From contig NC_050738.1 of assembly GCF_014529535.1 (NCBI RefSeq), forward strand, positions 13,594,062 to 13,658,061: a stretch of 64,000 nucleotides of DNA. Reading direction: 5' to 3'. Position numbers and translations under genes: made by a program. Below are positions 39,260 to 50,495 of this stretch, piece after piece. Source of the stretch: Bradysia coprophila. Its lineage: Eukaryota; Arthropoda; Insecta; Diptera; Sciaridae. Positions within the stretch are counted from its first letter, which is position 1, and each line of letters starts with the position of its first letter. The notes below the pieces were generated by a model, which saw only the letters and a list, made by a program, of their open reading frames with translations, was not told where the DNA came from and searched no databases.

Positions 39260-40314
39260 GTTAGTGTCATTTAAGAAGCTTTATACCGGTCGGTTATCTT
39301 GTTCAGTAAGATCAATAAACATATATTATTGCATTAAAGATATCTGTTAGGTAAAATAATGTATACTGGACGACCTAATTAGACAAAATGTGTAATTTTA
39401 ACGCCAAAGGTTTCATAAGGGACATTTTTACCGAAGGATGAGAGGGCCGTTTTCCCACTCGTCAAAATAAAACCACATGTTCCTTACGTGATTTTTTATG
39501 GCTGTTGTTACGAAACAATGTGTTATATAGGTTTATCAAAGATTTTGTTTCTGTTGAATCATATGAAGTAGTAGATTCGATAGCTGTTCTGGTGCTTGCC
39601 GTCTGCGAAGGGCTAATGGGATAATAAAAAGGCTTAAAAAATACTCACTTTTTTTACTGAAATCCTCCGAGAAAAATGTAATAATTTTTCTCTTGATATT
39701 ACTAACATTGGATCTGTTTTAACGACATATATTCGCGACATAACCAAGCGTTTTTCTATTGATAAGATAAAAGAATAGTAGACGATAAAAAATGACTGCC
39801 GTAGCACCGTTTGAGACGCTGTTCCAGCAGTTGGGTCCCCAGAAAGAAGGAAAAATCTACATTTTTACACCAACTTTTTTTTTCCAAGACTTCCATAGGC
39901 TTGCAGCACAAAAATACTGGGTTCATTTATATGTGGAATGATAGTGGGTGAGGCCAGCTACAACACCCCATGCTCAGTTTCGTGGAACATCGAAGCTGCA
40001 GGGAAAGCGGACTCTCGGAACATTCGCTATATTTTCAGTCATAACTCTCGTGGATGTAGTCGCACCAGCCAGTGCTTACACTCTACCTGTAGGTCTTTCC
40101 AAGGCCGACGTTCGTACAACATTACAACAATTTAAAATTATTTTTTCTTGAGTTATTGCCGAAAAACTGTTTTCGGAACCCTCTGACATGTCTTCACTTT
40201 TGAACGCTTTTCACAGAAAATATTTTTTTTACGAAAAAGTGAATTTCCTAGAATTGAAAGACGAATCCAACGAGCAATCACTCATTAAAATCGGAGCCCG
40301 CTTATCACTCTTAA

Positions 40315-40465
40315 AAGGAGAGTTTTGAATACAGTGCGCTTTGCAAACTATTTTATTCGAATGTGGATGAATTAGAGCGAGTGCTACACAGATGTCACTA
40401 CCTTTCGACTCTTTTGACAACCTGGAAAAATTAATTCCCTTCATTCCATCATACATGACATGTTG
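40315..40465 (+). repeat. Dispersed repeat of about 150 bp (pairs with 45955-46105)
   Basis: Shares blocks such as TATTTTATTCGAATGTGGA, AATTAGAGCGAGTG and TTGACAACCT with the inverted segment near 46 kb. Diverged, non-coding, ends not defined. Small open frames over both copies are by-products. Confidence 0.5.
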
Positions 40466-40757
40466 GCAACTTAACAACCTATGTATGTGTGTTGTGTTTT
40501 ACTAAACAAATTTGTTAAATCGCAATCCCTAAAAATTTTATTAGTTTTTCAAATTATTAATTAATTCATTGACTCTCGCAATTTTAAAATATGTGAAGTG
40601 TTTGCGTCTTTGAGTATACAAACGAATACTGATGCACTGAGATCAATTTTAATTTAGGCAAACAATTTGTTGGGAACATGAACTGTGACCCAATCGAATT
40701 GATAAATTTATAAAGTTATTGCAAATAAAAACTGTTACAAGACTCGTCAACTGGAGG

Positions 40758-43662
40758 ATGGGTGCGAATGTTTCACAACTCGAACGAGATATTGGCTCCG
40801 ACAAGTTTCCAGCTAACGAACATTACTTTGGACTTGTAAACGTAAGGCGAAAATTTTTTCCATTTTGCTTTCGGACAAGAGGCTGTGACTGTATACAAAA
40901 CTTGATTTTAGTTCGGCAACACCTGCTATTCCAATTCGGTGTTACAAGCACTGTACTTCTGCAAACCGTTCAGGGAGAAAGTGTTGGAATATAAAGCGAA
41001 AAATAAGCGAACCAAAGAAACTTTGCTTTCCTGCCTGGCCGATTTATTTTTTAGCATAGCTACGCAGAAGAAAAAAGTTGGTTCAATTGCGCCCAAAAAA
41101 TTCATCGCCAGATTGAGGAAGGAAAAAGAGGAATTTGACAATTATGTACAGCAAGACGCTCACGAATTTCTCAACTTTCTGATCAATCACATCAACGAAA
41201 TTATTTTGGCCGAACGAAATCAAGGTCAAAAGAAAAATGCAACAACAAACGAACCGCCAGAACCAACTTGGGTGCATGAAATTTTCCAAGGAATTTTGAC
41301 GAGTGAAACTCGATGCTTGAATTGCGAAACGGTCAGCAGCAAAGATGAAAACTTTTTCGATCTGCAAGTGGATGTGGACCAGAACACAAGTATTACGCAT
41401 TGCCTGAGATGTTTTAGTAACACGGAAACGTTGTGCAGCGATAACAAGTTTAAGTGCGACAATTGCTGCAGGTACGTAAATTGCATTTCTATTGGCGCCG
41501 TTCGACGTTTTTTAAAGATTTTTTGTTGAGTGGAAGAATGAATAGAGAGGCAGAGGATGATATTTTTTGTTGCCAAAAACATTGGGGGTCGATCGCTCGA
41601 AATTCTTTATTCACTAAAGTCTAAGCAACTTTGGTGGGTTTATCTAAGAAATAAATCGTTTGGCTTCAGATCACTGTTGATTCTGAACAATAGATCCATT
41701 CAACCTAATTTTTCCACTAAAACATCTGAACGTGACATTTCTGACATTTTTCCCTTCATCCCGATACTGACTGTTTGGGATTTTGACGGGATAACGAGTA
41801 GGTACGGACAGACTGTATTTATTCGCATGTTAAAACAGTGCTTTTACCTGTCTCGGTACCTCCACAATGTGTAGTCCGCATAGCTTTATTTGTTTATTTA
41901 ATGTTCTTCATCAATCATCAAGAACTTTCTAGAAATCTACAGTGAAAGCCAGACTCCGTGAGCTTGTTTCGTTTTTACGAAAATTTAAACTACGAAGGAT
42001 GCAAATAATTGAAGATCACTTACAAATCTCCACCCATGAGACTTTTTGCCTTTCATAGCGACCTTGGATCTACTACTTCTGTTTAATCAGTTTAGAGTAT
42101 TGCCTTACATTTGATACAAAATCATTTTACTTCATTGGTCCTTTTTCTGTATGAAACAACGTTGACCAGAGCTCATCTATTAGGTATCGATTGTTGTGAT
42201 CCTAGTCGTTAACAGATGAAAATTCGTTTGAGCAAGAATTACCCGTCTTCCTATCAATTCATATTCCGAGTTTTCTCACCTATAAAAACTTCATCTGCCG
42301 ACCAAGTACAACGTTCCGTAATGTTTTCTATACAGAATTATTGTCACTCATTTTCATGTTGTATTTTGATATCGATTTGTACTTTATACACTTGCGCTTA
42401 TAGTTACAAAAACGTTTATAGTTTTGCTAAGAACATCATTCGCTCAGTCATTTCTTTGCAACTAATCGATCGATTTTTATCGTCTGTTATCTCAACGTAA
42501 AGTCTCGGAATTGTAATGTTTTCTTCCCGGTATCGAAATCCAATATCCCGAACCAAAAATGTAAAAGTGACTTCCCGTTACGTACATTTCCCGCTTGTTT
42601 GTTCATCTATCGTTAGATTTCTCGGTAACAGGGCCTATTATTGAGAATTTATTATGGCCGCTAGAAAATTCCCATTTTTTGCACATTTTCTGAGAATTTA
42701 TTCTATTGCAGCGCTTCATATTTTCTGAATTTTCGGAATTTAGGAATTAAAGTTCCCAATAATAAGTCCTGCCCGGTAACCGAAATTTTGTTACTATTTT
42801 GTTTTCCGGTATCGCGCGGACACACAATTTTTACAAACCCGCAACGTCGCCTTATCTTGCATTCTGTAGAAAATACTTAGATCAAATGAATAACAGATTC
42901 AGTAATCCTAAAGATGATTGTCTCTGCTGTAAAAGGTTAATGATAACTTACCTACAGATTATGCTACATAGAGCTTGACTTTTTCGCCCGTTTCTATTCA
43001 AAGGCATCAATGTATAGATGCCGAATGGGCATTGCCCATTCTTACTCTCGTGTCAAGTGCGTACGAGTTCAAAAATTAAATATTTTCCTTTGTCTAACAA
43101 TGTTCTAGCTACCAAGAGGCTCAAAAACGAATGCGTGTGAAGAAACTACCAATGATTCTTGCATTACATTTAAAACGATTCAAATACATGGAACAGTATA
43201 ACAGGCACATAAAAGTGTCACACAGAGTAGTCTTCCCGTTGGAGTTGCGACTCTTCAATACGGTATAGCATTTTGGAACGATCAATTTCGCATAGATGAT
43301 TTTCATCGCAGGACAAATTTCTGTTTCGATTTCAGTCGGACGATGCAGTTAATCCTGACAGACTGTACGATTTAATGGCCGTGGTAATTCATTGCGGATC
43401 CGGTCCGAATCGCGGTCACTACATTAGCATAGTAAAGAGTCATGGTTTTTGGTTGCTGTTCGATGACGACATGGTCGATGTAAGTATTGGATTGGTGCCA
43501 CTGTTGTTGGTTGTACTAATTTTTCGGTTCGATTTTATTTAACAGAAAATTGAAGCGTCAACAATTGAAGATTTCTATGGGAATAGTCTCACGTCCGATA
43601 TCCAGAAGTCATCGGAAACCGGTTATATATTGTTCTACCAGTCCCGTGATTGTTCTGCTTAG
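40758..43662 (+). CDS. Ubiquitin carboxyl-terminal hydrolase USP12/USP46 homolog
   Basis: Cysteine protease that removes ubiquitin; the USP12/46 family is activated by the WD-repeat partners WDR48/UAF1 and WDR20. Five exons: 40758-40841, 40912-41471, 43109-43262, 43336-43479 and 43546-43662, in phase, giving 352 residues. The N-terminus is [20 protein letters not shown]. The Cys box is [14 protein letters not shown] with catalytic Cys33. The [11 protein letters not shown] box and the zinc-binding pairs CLNC and CDNC of the fingers are present. The His box is [20 protein letters not shown], with His294 and the Asp309-311 run. Other typical segments are [14 protein letters not shown] and GYILFYQSR. 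All catalytic residues are present. Intron 2 is 1.6 kb; the others are 66-73 nt. A polyadenylation signal AATAAA is at 43757-43762. Confidence 0.95.
41472..43108 (+). other. Intron 2 of the USP12/46 gene with a small foldback element
   Basis: No exon seen inside. Around 42617-42787 there is an imperfect inverted repeat (left CTCGGTAACAGGGCCTATTATTG; right arm inverted, GTTACCGGGCAGGACTTATTATTG), probably a MITE of about 170 bp. The rest is AT-rich. Confidence 0.5.
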
Positions 43663-43773
43663 GATGTATGCCCATTTTTACGGTTTTAATTCTATTTATT
43701 TTTGTTATTTGTTTAGACACAAAAAATTTGTTATTTGTAGAGATATGCTTAAAAGAAATAAAGTAAAATCAAA

Positions 43774-43918
43774 ATCACTCAAAATACACAAGCCTTATGC
43801 AATGAATTCGTATGGAATTGGAGCCAATGCAACAGGTACTGGTGGATTTTTAGTTACATCAGCCTGACGTGGTTGTTTCGTTTGACTCTTCGTCTTCAAC
43901 GACACCCATTTTCCCTTT
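43774..43918 (-). pseudogene. Partial RpL21 copy (C-terminal 40 codons)
   Basis: On the minus strand this segment encodes [40 protein letters not shown] and a stop. That is the C-terminus of RpL21, plus about 20 bp of 3' UTR shared with the true gene at 46378. The nucleotide match to 46359-46497 is high, with a 3-nt in-frame indel and mostly silent or conservative changes. Homology stops abruptly before the rest of the gene. No poly-A tract is visible, so a segmental duplication fits better than a retrocopy. It sits about 110 bp behind the USP12/46 stop, around that gene's polyadenylation site. No upstream RpL21 exons were found nearby, so it cannot make a full protein. Confidence 0.85.
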
Positions 43919-44526
43919 TTCTACTATAAAATATTTTACGTCCGCCACCCTCGCCGACATCTGATCGAACATAAAGTGAAGTCTCAGGTTACTTTACGTT
44001 TTTCGTTTCTTTACAGGCAAACATTCAAACTCCAGAATATCGCTGATTACCCTATGTGGGAGACTGTGCCATGATTGACGTTCTTTTTTCGATCTGCCTG
44101 GGCATAAAATGCAATAGAACATATCGAAGCTGCATTGCCTATGTTTAAATTCTTGGCTATCTTTTCAGAACATAATTCTTTCAGCTCGATGAACTGGTAC
44201 TGAATCGAAATCGAAATAAATTAGAATTAGAAACGAAGTTCAATTGTTTCTCAAAAATACCTTATCAGCCACTTTCAGAAGCTCGCAAGCTAGCTCATTA
44301 ATATTAGACACAGTGCCACAGTATGCAAATTCAAAACGAGCCATCAGAACAGTCGGAGCGTTTGCTGCGACTGAGCCCCGTACAAACCCGTATATCTATT
44401 GCGTACGTGACCCTAGTGCGTCTGTCACCCTACTTTGACCGTAAGCCTATGCGCCGGTTAAAGTAGTTAAAGTAAAATTATTATGTAATGTGTACATCTT
44501 AGAAATTGCACATAGCGCAATTACGA

Positions 44527-45266
44527 AGCCCCGTACGACGTTCCTTTCAAATAAAACCAAAATTTCAAATAGCCCTAAAATTTTAATTTATTGAGTATAA
44601 ATACACATAGGGCCTAGTATCGGCCTCAGTCCGAGGATCCAAATTTAATTTATTTTTCAACAACATTCTATTCGGCCTTTGATTACCTTCCAAATGAAAC
44701 AAAAATTACGAAAAACGGATGAAATTTGCTCGAGTTATATGTAAAATACACATAGGGCCCTAGTAGCGGCCTTAGTCCAAGGACCCAAATTTAATTTTTT
44801 TTTCAACAACATTCTATTCGCTGTTCGATTATCTTTCAAATGAAACAAAAATTACGAAAAACGGATGAAATTTACTCGAGTTGTATGTAAAATACGCATA
44901 GGGCCCTAGTAGCGGCCTTAGTCCGAGGACCCAAATTTAATTTTTTTTCAACAACATTCTATTCGGCCTTTGATTACCTTCCAAATGACACAAAAATTAC
45001 GAAAAACGAATGAAATTTACTCGAGTTCAATGTAAAATACACATAGGGCCCTAGTAGTGGCCTTAGTCCAAGGACCCAAATTTAATAATTTTTCAACAAC
45101 TTTCTATTCGGCGTTCGATTACCTTCCAAATGAAACAAAAATTACGAAAAACGGATTAAATTTACTTGAGTTCTATGTAAAATACACATAGGGCCCTAGC
45201 AGCTTTTCACTTCTAAGGCCCTAACTCACGGTCCACTCAACCGATTTTCGTACTTCGTACGGGGCT
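44527..45266. repeat. 145-bp tandem array bounded by inverted AGCCCCGTACGA ends
   Basis: A unit of about 145 bp, marked by CACATAGGGCCCTAGTA, starts at about 44604, 44749, 44895, 45040 and 45185, so there are four full units and a partial one. Units share GTCCGAGGACCCAAATTTAA, CAACAACATTCTATTCGGC and CAAAAATTACGAAAAACGGA. The array is bracketed by AGCCCCGTACGA on the left (44527) and its inverse at the right (ending 45266). A further AGCCCCGTAC lies at 44374. This could be a transposon carrying an internal satellite or a simple tandem array; there is no protein-coding capacity. Confidence 0.75.
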
Positions 45267-45954
45267 AAAAAGAATTCATAACATCATACGAGAAATCGGT
45301 CAGTGAATCGTCCTTTCCTCACTTTCCTCCTTTTCTTTTAAATTATGTTTCAAGCTATTGGCGAAATCTGGCACGCGAGCTGAAATTGAAAAGTCATCAA
45401 ATTTTTAAATCGAATCCAAGCCAGAGGAGTGTATAAATACAGAAAACAATAATGTGAAATAAGAGTAGAAACCGAATTTGGCCTTTTTTCGAATTTTAAT
45501 TAGGTCCAAAATCAATCTAAAGTTTTTTTTTGCTTTTCGTACTATTATATTTGGGACACCCTGTACTCTACACCCTCGCTACGGGCCTAATCACATATTG
45601 GGCAGTTTAATTTAAAAAGAAACTCGCACTGCAACACATAGTTATGAAGTTTTATTTCCTTAACTTCCTCCCCCTTTTCAATATCACCAGCAACAACAAC
45701 GAGGTCACTGCATCAGCATCAGAGTCAGCCAGGGCTTGTGAAACACTGAGGTCTTAAGACTGACATTGGAATTGATAGAGGGACAAATTCTAAGACTTAC
45801 AGTGTAAAAATTATTGCTGTCGACATTTTCTTCATAGAGCAATAGCAGCAGAAAGTCAAAATTTCAGCATGTTGAAAGACTGATATCTCCCTTACGAAGT
45901 AACTGAGGAAGCCTCTAAATGGTAATACCAGACTAGTTTTGAAAACCCTTTCGA

Positions 45955-46105
45955 AAAGCAAAACATGATGTATGATGGAAAAAAGGAGGTTGTCAAGGAA
46001 GTTCAAAGATAGTGACATCAGTGTAACACTCGCTCTAATTTGTCCACATTCGAATAAAATAGTTTTCAAATGAAAGAGCACTGCATTCAAAACTCCTTTA
46101 TAGTA
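45955..46105 (-). repeat. Dispersed repeat of about 150 bp (inverted relative to 40315-40465)
   Basis: Carries the inverse of the words seen near 40.4 kb (TCCACATTCGAATAAAATA, CACTCGCTCTAATT, AGGTTGTCAA). Ends not defined. Confidence 0.5.
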
Positions 46106-46377
46106 TTTCGAACGACTTTTAATGGACAGTTGTCGTCAGTAGTGTGATTTTATGAGCGTTTTTAATAACCTTCCGCAGGCGGCAATCATGTCATTAGAAT
46201 AGCTACCGAATCTACTACTTCATCTGATTCAACAGATTGAAACAATAGTTATTTACGTATCGATTAAGGAGGCCGAAAGAGTTACGTATTAAATTAAAAT
46301 CAAAATGCACTGCAGGACGCTGGGTTGTTTGTTTTTTTTTCTTCCTTTATTTGCCTTTCACTTAAAATACACAAGCC

Positions 46378-47415
46378 TTATGCAATGAATTCATATGGAA
46401 TTGGAGCCAATGCAACTGGTACTGGTGGATTTTTAATTACAACAGCCTGACGAGGTTGTTTCGGTTGACGTCTCAACGACACCCATTTTCCCTTTTCCTT
46501 GGCATCTTTCAATTTGCGCTCGTTTTCCTTGACACGTCGCAAAAAGTCTTCACGGCACTTCGAGTGTTGTACGTGTTCGATGCGAACGTTGATACGTTTT
46601 GGCAAAATCTTTCCGCGGACACGCTTGTTGACAATGATTCCAACGGCATGGGGTGTAACGTTGTATACACGGCCGGTCTTTCCGTGATATGCTTTGTATG
46701 GCATACCCTTTTGCACGGCACCGTTACCCTGAAAAAATGAGGAGACACAAAAATGTTAATGAGTTGACAGAGACATCACACATTGGAAGAGGAGAATGGA
46801 TTGATCCACGGTCGCAATTTAAGATTCGGGACTAATCACTCAAGTCATTGTTTGGTAGCCGATGGAAGAGAATAGATATTTGAATGACAAAGGTCGAAAG
46901 TAGAAAAAAATCAATCTGGTCGGATGAGCCCGTGCTGAAGGCGGCCATTGTTCAGGTTAAATTGTTTACTGTGCTGTTATGGATGGATTCCTTAAAGAAG
47001 CTTGAGTAACCTCAAAAGCGATAGAAAAATTGTCGGTTCGGTGAATTGGAAAATTTTGCTGCTGTCAACGAAAATCAGTTTTCAATTGTCCACTAACATT
47101 CCGATCATTATCCACGCTTAGAGAAGGCTTCAATAAACTATTGTTGACGAATCCTAAATTTCGTGTTCCATTAACATTGACAAACTGATCGACTGATACA
47201 ATTGGATTACGGAAACAAAACTAACCGGACGAATTGAATCCGTACGCTAAGGATCGATTAAAACGTGCTGTTTCACAGTTACTCACCTTAATGTCTACGA
47301 TATCCCCAGTTTTGTACACTTTCATGTATGTGGAAAGTGGGATAACACCTCGCTTCTTGTATGGACGAGAGAACATGTCTCTTGTACCACGACGATAACC
47401 CTTGGAGTTTGTCAT
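46378..47415 (-). CDS. RpL21: 60S ribosomal protein L21 (eL21)
   Basis: Structural protein of the large cytosolic ribosomal subunit. Two coding exons: 47415-47287 and 46728-46378, phase 0, giving 159 residues, the standard length. The sequence is near-consensus throughout: [75 protein letters not shown] and the end PYEFIA. The 5' UTR is spliced: an acceptor lies just before the ATG (GTTGCAG, at about 47426). A short non-coding first exon (about 47730-47701) starts in a pyrimidine tract. A polyadenylation signal (AATAAA on this strand) lies at 46346-46351, 27 bp past the stop. A truncated copy of its 3' end is at 43774-43918. Confidence 0.97.
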
Positions 47416-47700
47416 TTTTTAGCCTGCAACATTGGTAAAGAAATCACAGTTAATTTTAGTGGATTTTAGCGCCGGATAAGCGATTGTAAACAATGGTCAT
47501 TTTCATTGCAAATGGAGCCACGTGTGGACAGGCCAAGAAAAATTGTATTTTTACGAACGAAAACTTCGATATTATGGTGATACTCCATTTGCCACTGAAC
47601 GACCATACAATTAATTACAATTTCCACCGAAATTCGTATAAAATTTCGCAGGAAAAATGAGAAATATTAAAAAATGAAAATCCACAATAAGAGAACGTAC

Positions 47701-47731
47701 CGTCGACTTTGACTACAAACGTAAAAAGAGG
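47701..47731 (-). promoter_or_regulatory. Probable RpL21 transcription start with 5' TOP-like tract
   Basis: On the minus strand the sequence CCTCTTTTTACG begins at about 47731 and is followed, about 30 nt on, by a donor GTACGT (47700). This resembles the 5' terminal oligopyrimidine start of ribosomal protein mRNAs, which puts translation under TOR control. Position and function are inferred from sequence alone. Confidence 0.55.
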
Positions 47732-48519
47732 TTAGATCTACTAATTGTATCTCCTACCACAGTTTTCGAAATGGCTCTGACAACCGGAAGCCATTTTTCT
47801 TCGAAACATTTTTGTTGTGGGAAAACGTCACTTTCGTTTGACAGAAATTCCGTCCACCGAACTGAAATTGTTTATTCGATGAGTTGGAAGTGATTTATAA
47901 AAGGATTGTTATTTAGAAATTGTGGGTATTTGGATAGTTTAAACGCGATTGTTTGGATCAAATTTCATGTGACGTAAGTTTCATCTTAATTTTAAATGAA
48001 TTTGCAACTAGAATTATCAGAAGGATGTGAGAATTTTGTTTTAAATTGAGTGCGAGTTCTAGTTCAACCGGTGTTTTGTTGTTGTTTGAGACATTTTTGT
48101 ATAAGTGAAAGAGTTGCTGTGGATGATGTTAGAGTTAGTGCGTATCCTCCTTTGAACCATGTAGCTTCACTTATTATTGTAGCTGGTTTTAGTGAACTAA
48201 TTATACATTCACTTCCAGTGGAATTAAATTACTTTACCATGGTTAGAAACCGTCTAGAAAGTTCTTTTGTGTCTTGCACATAGCTCGTAAGACGAGATAT
48301 TTTTGCTCTTCTCGCAGTATACTCATATTCAATTACCTAACATTGCACATTTTGGGAGTAAAATTGAAATTTGATAGTCCGAAACTGTGGAAAGTTTTCT
48401 GTCGACTACTATTGGTTGTAAAGAAATCTTCATTGTTAGGTACCTTGTAAAAATCGTATTCTGAACATTGATGATTAGTTTGTTGTTGGAACAGAGAATG
48501 TTTCTGATTTTCTGCTTTC

Positions 48520-48637
48520 CTAAAGCGGAAAACACACGAGCAATTTTTCATTGATGTGATGTTGCGTTTTCCATTGTAATTCGATATTCACCACAGGGCC
48601 CTATCAACACAAAATTGCTCGTGTGCTTTCTGCCTAA
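48520..48637. mobile_element. Small foldback element of about 118 bp
   Basis: The arms share the inverted word ACACGAGCAATTTT near both ends (left about 48533-48546, right about 48612-48625), with weaker pairing outside it (CCTAAAGCGGAAAAC versus CTTAGGCAGAAAGC). No TSD was assigned and there is no coding capacity. Confidence 0.5.
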
Positions 48638-48785
48638 GCATCGAATTATAAACCTAATTTTTACAGATATTTTCCAAAATTTTCCCACACTTTCCATTTT
48701 TTTCCAAAAATATTTTCATGAAAATTTCAACATTTTTGAGAAAATTGTGAAAATTCAGGAAAAATTGGGAATTATTGGTGCATCC

Positions 48786-49083
48786 ACACTGAGGTCTGTG
48801 CAGTTGAAGTTTTCATTTGAAAGGTATTTTTATGTGCTTTTGGGCCAAATAGGGGTCTATGTAGTTTGGATGCATCTACGATGAAATAGAAGTTGAAATG
48901 TTTAAGTGATCATATTTCATCGCATATGCATTCAAACCCCATGAGACCCGAAAGTACATAAAATTACCTTTCCAGTGACATCCCACACGACATGGTTCGT
49001 GAACCTCGAGAAACTTCTGTAAGAACAGTGAAAGTTTTCAGTCTTTTTCGCTTGAAAACTTCAACTGCGCAGATCTCAGTGTG
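48786..49083. mobile_element. Foldback element of about 300 bp
   Basis: The left arm starts CACACTGAGGTCTGTGCAG at 48786 and its inverse ends at 49083 (CTGCGCAGATCTCAGTGTG). Inner parts also pair, for example AAAGGTATTTTTATGTGCTT with the inverse of AAGTACATAAAATTACCTTT. Non-coding. Confidence 0.6.
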
Positions 49084-50495
49084 ATACCCCACACGACCCT
49101 GTACGGCACGTGTAACTGGAGAAATTTTTGTAAGAAAATTGCAATTTTACGGTTTTTGATCACCGTTCACCAGCCACACAAGCTTCGAAGAATTTTTTTG
49201 AAAGTGGTTTTGGCTTCTAGGGTCGAATACCTTTCTAGGCACATAAAAAAAGTCCACTGGAAAATGCGTCGGATTTCGGTAGAATGTTTTTCAAAAGAAT
49301 CTTTTCTACTACTTTTCCGAAACAAATGAGTCGAATGGACACAGTTCAAATGATAATACGCTCTGGAACTTAAAATTTGATAAAACTGAAGATTCTAGAA
49401 AACCAAAATATTTTCGACCTTTTTCGTCATAATAAAAAAACGTAATTCTAAGTTGGTAGATACTTATAGTTGTTATCAGTTTTTGTCGCATACAGAACAC
49501 AGAATAATACATGAAAGAAACATAAAACTTTTCTCGAAGGAATGTGCTGGGTCAAAAAATAATGTATAGCTGTGTACAGTGAGTCCAGAATAGTAATCAG
49601 TAATTTTAGAGAAGGGTTATTACGTTTGTGTTGCGTGTATTCGTGCGTATTCTAAGTTACATTAAATCCACGTCATTCGTTGAACAATGCAAACCAATAG
49701 AATTTCCAATTAATTTGAGAAGAAAACTCTTGCGGAACCTGTAAATACTAACATGAGACGAGTATCTGCAAAAAAAATCTAGTTTCCATCTATGGAATCT
49801 TGAAAATTGGGTATGGTCCTTACAGCAGTCAATAGTGTTCAGTATAGTTCTCTGTTTCAAAATCAAATTTTATGTCTTCACACTTGTTCATTTTTTTTAA
49901 ACATATGACTGAATTTGGATCGTATAGAACATATTATAGAGCAAAACTAGCGAACATATCACACCACACATGTGTTAAGTCTTATACAAACAAAAGTACG
50001 ATTTGGTCGACGCTCTACCACTTCCTCTTCACGGAAAAAAAATATTTGACTCGAATAAGAGTAGAACACATCATTTGTACTGTTACTGTTGCGCTGCATT
50101 GAAGTGTTTTGTATATTATATACCGGAGTAATATCAAAATCTTAAAATAAAATATTTCCGCGAAGTTGAATGTTTGGCTGTCGTGTGTATTGAGTGGTGT
50201 TTTCTTATTATTTTGAATTCCATTTAGTTTAATTGTAACGTAAAATCAAATTTAAAGTTTTAAACGAATACAATGAACCAAGTAATTACACTCATTCCAA
50301 TGTTTAGAAATATATGTTAATTCTACTCGCTCGAAAATTGTGTATCGATCGCATCGATCGATAAAGCATTTCAAGCAGTTAATTTGTTTCCACGTTTTGA
50401 TTTTGTGTTTGCTGTTTTGGAAGCCATTCTTTACGAAGCCAAAATTATTTCAAATTTGCTGACAAAAAATTTCTCTTTCTCGGAATTTGCAGAAA

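Larger units (their letters stand above)
37379..40757. other. 3' UTR of p66 and gene-free intergenic stretch
   Basis: 37379 to about 38120 is probably 3' UTR of p66. Beyond that no exon was found. It contains the MITE at 39072-39259 and a dispersed repeat at about 40315-40465 that recurs inverted at about 45955-46105. Confidence 0.45.
43919..46377. other. Intergenic stretch with tandem array and dispersed repeat
   Basis: No gene supported. It contains the 145-bp tandem array (44527-45266) and a repeat at about 45955-46105 inverted relative to 40315-40465. The RpL21 3' UTR ends near 46346. Confidence 0.5.
47732..50495. other. Intergenic stretch with foldback elements
   Basis: No exon supported. 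It contains two foldback elements (48520-48637 and 48786-49083) and a TTTTCC/GAAAAT-rich tract (48660-48760) like that at 6654-6745. A TTTGCAG acceptor directly before the calumenin ATG shows that gene has a non-coding first exon here, not located. Confidence 0.45.

Noticed and set aside
44604-45200. CRISPR-like regular repeats
   Set aside because: The repeated unit fills the whole 145-bp period with no unique spacers, and the genome is animal.
45797-46090. 97-codon minus-strand frame
   Set aside because: It lies over a dispersed non-coding repeat shared with 40.4 kb, where the frame is not conserved.
46729-47286. Possible snoRNA in the RpL21 intron
   Set aside because: Ribosomal protein introns often host snoRNAs, but I found no C box (TGATGA) with a matching D box on the transcribed strand.
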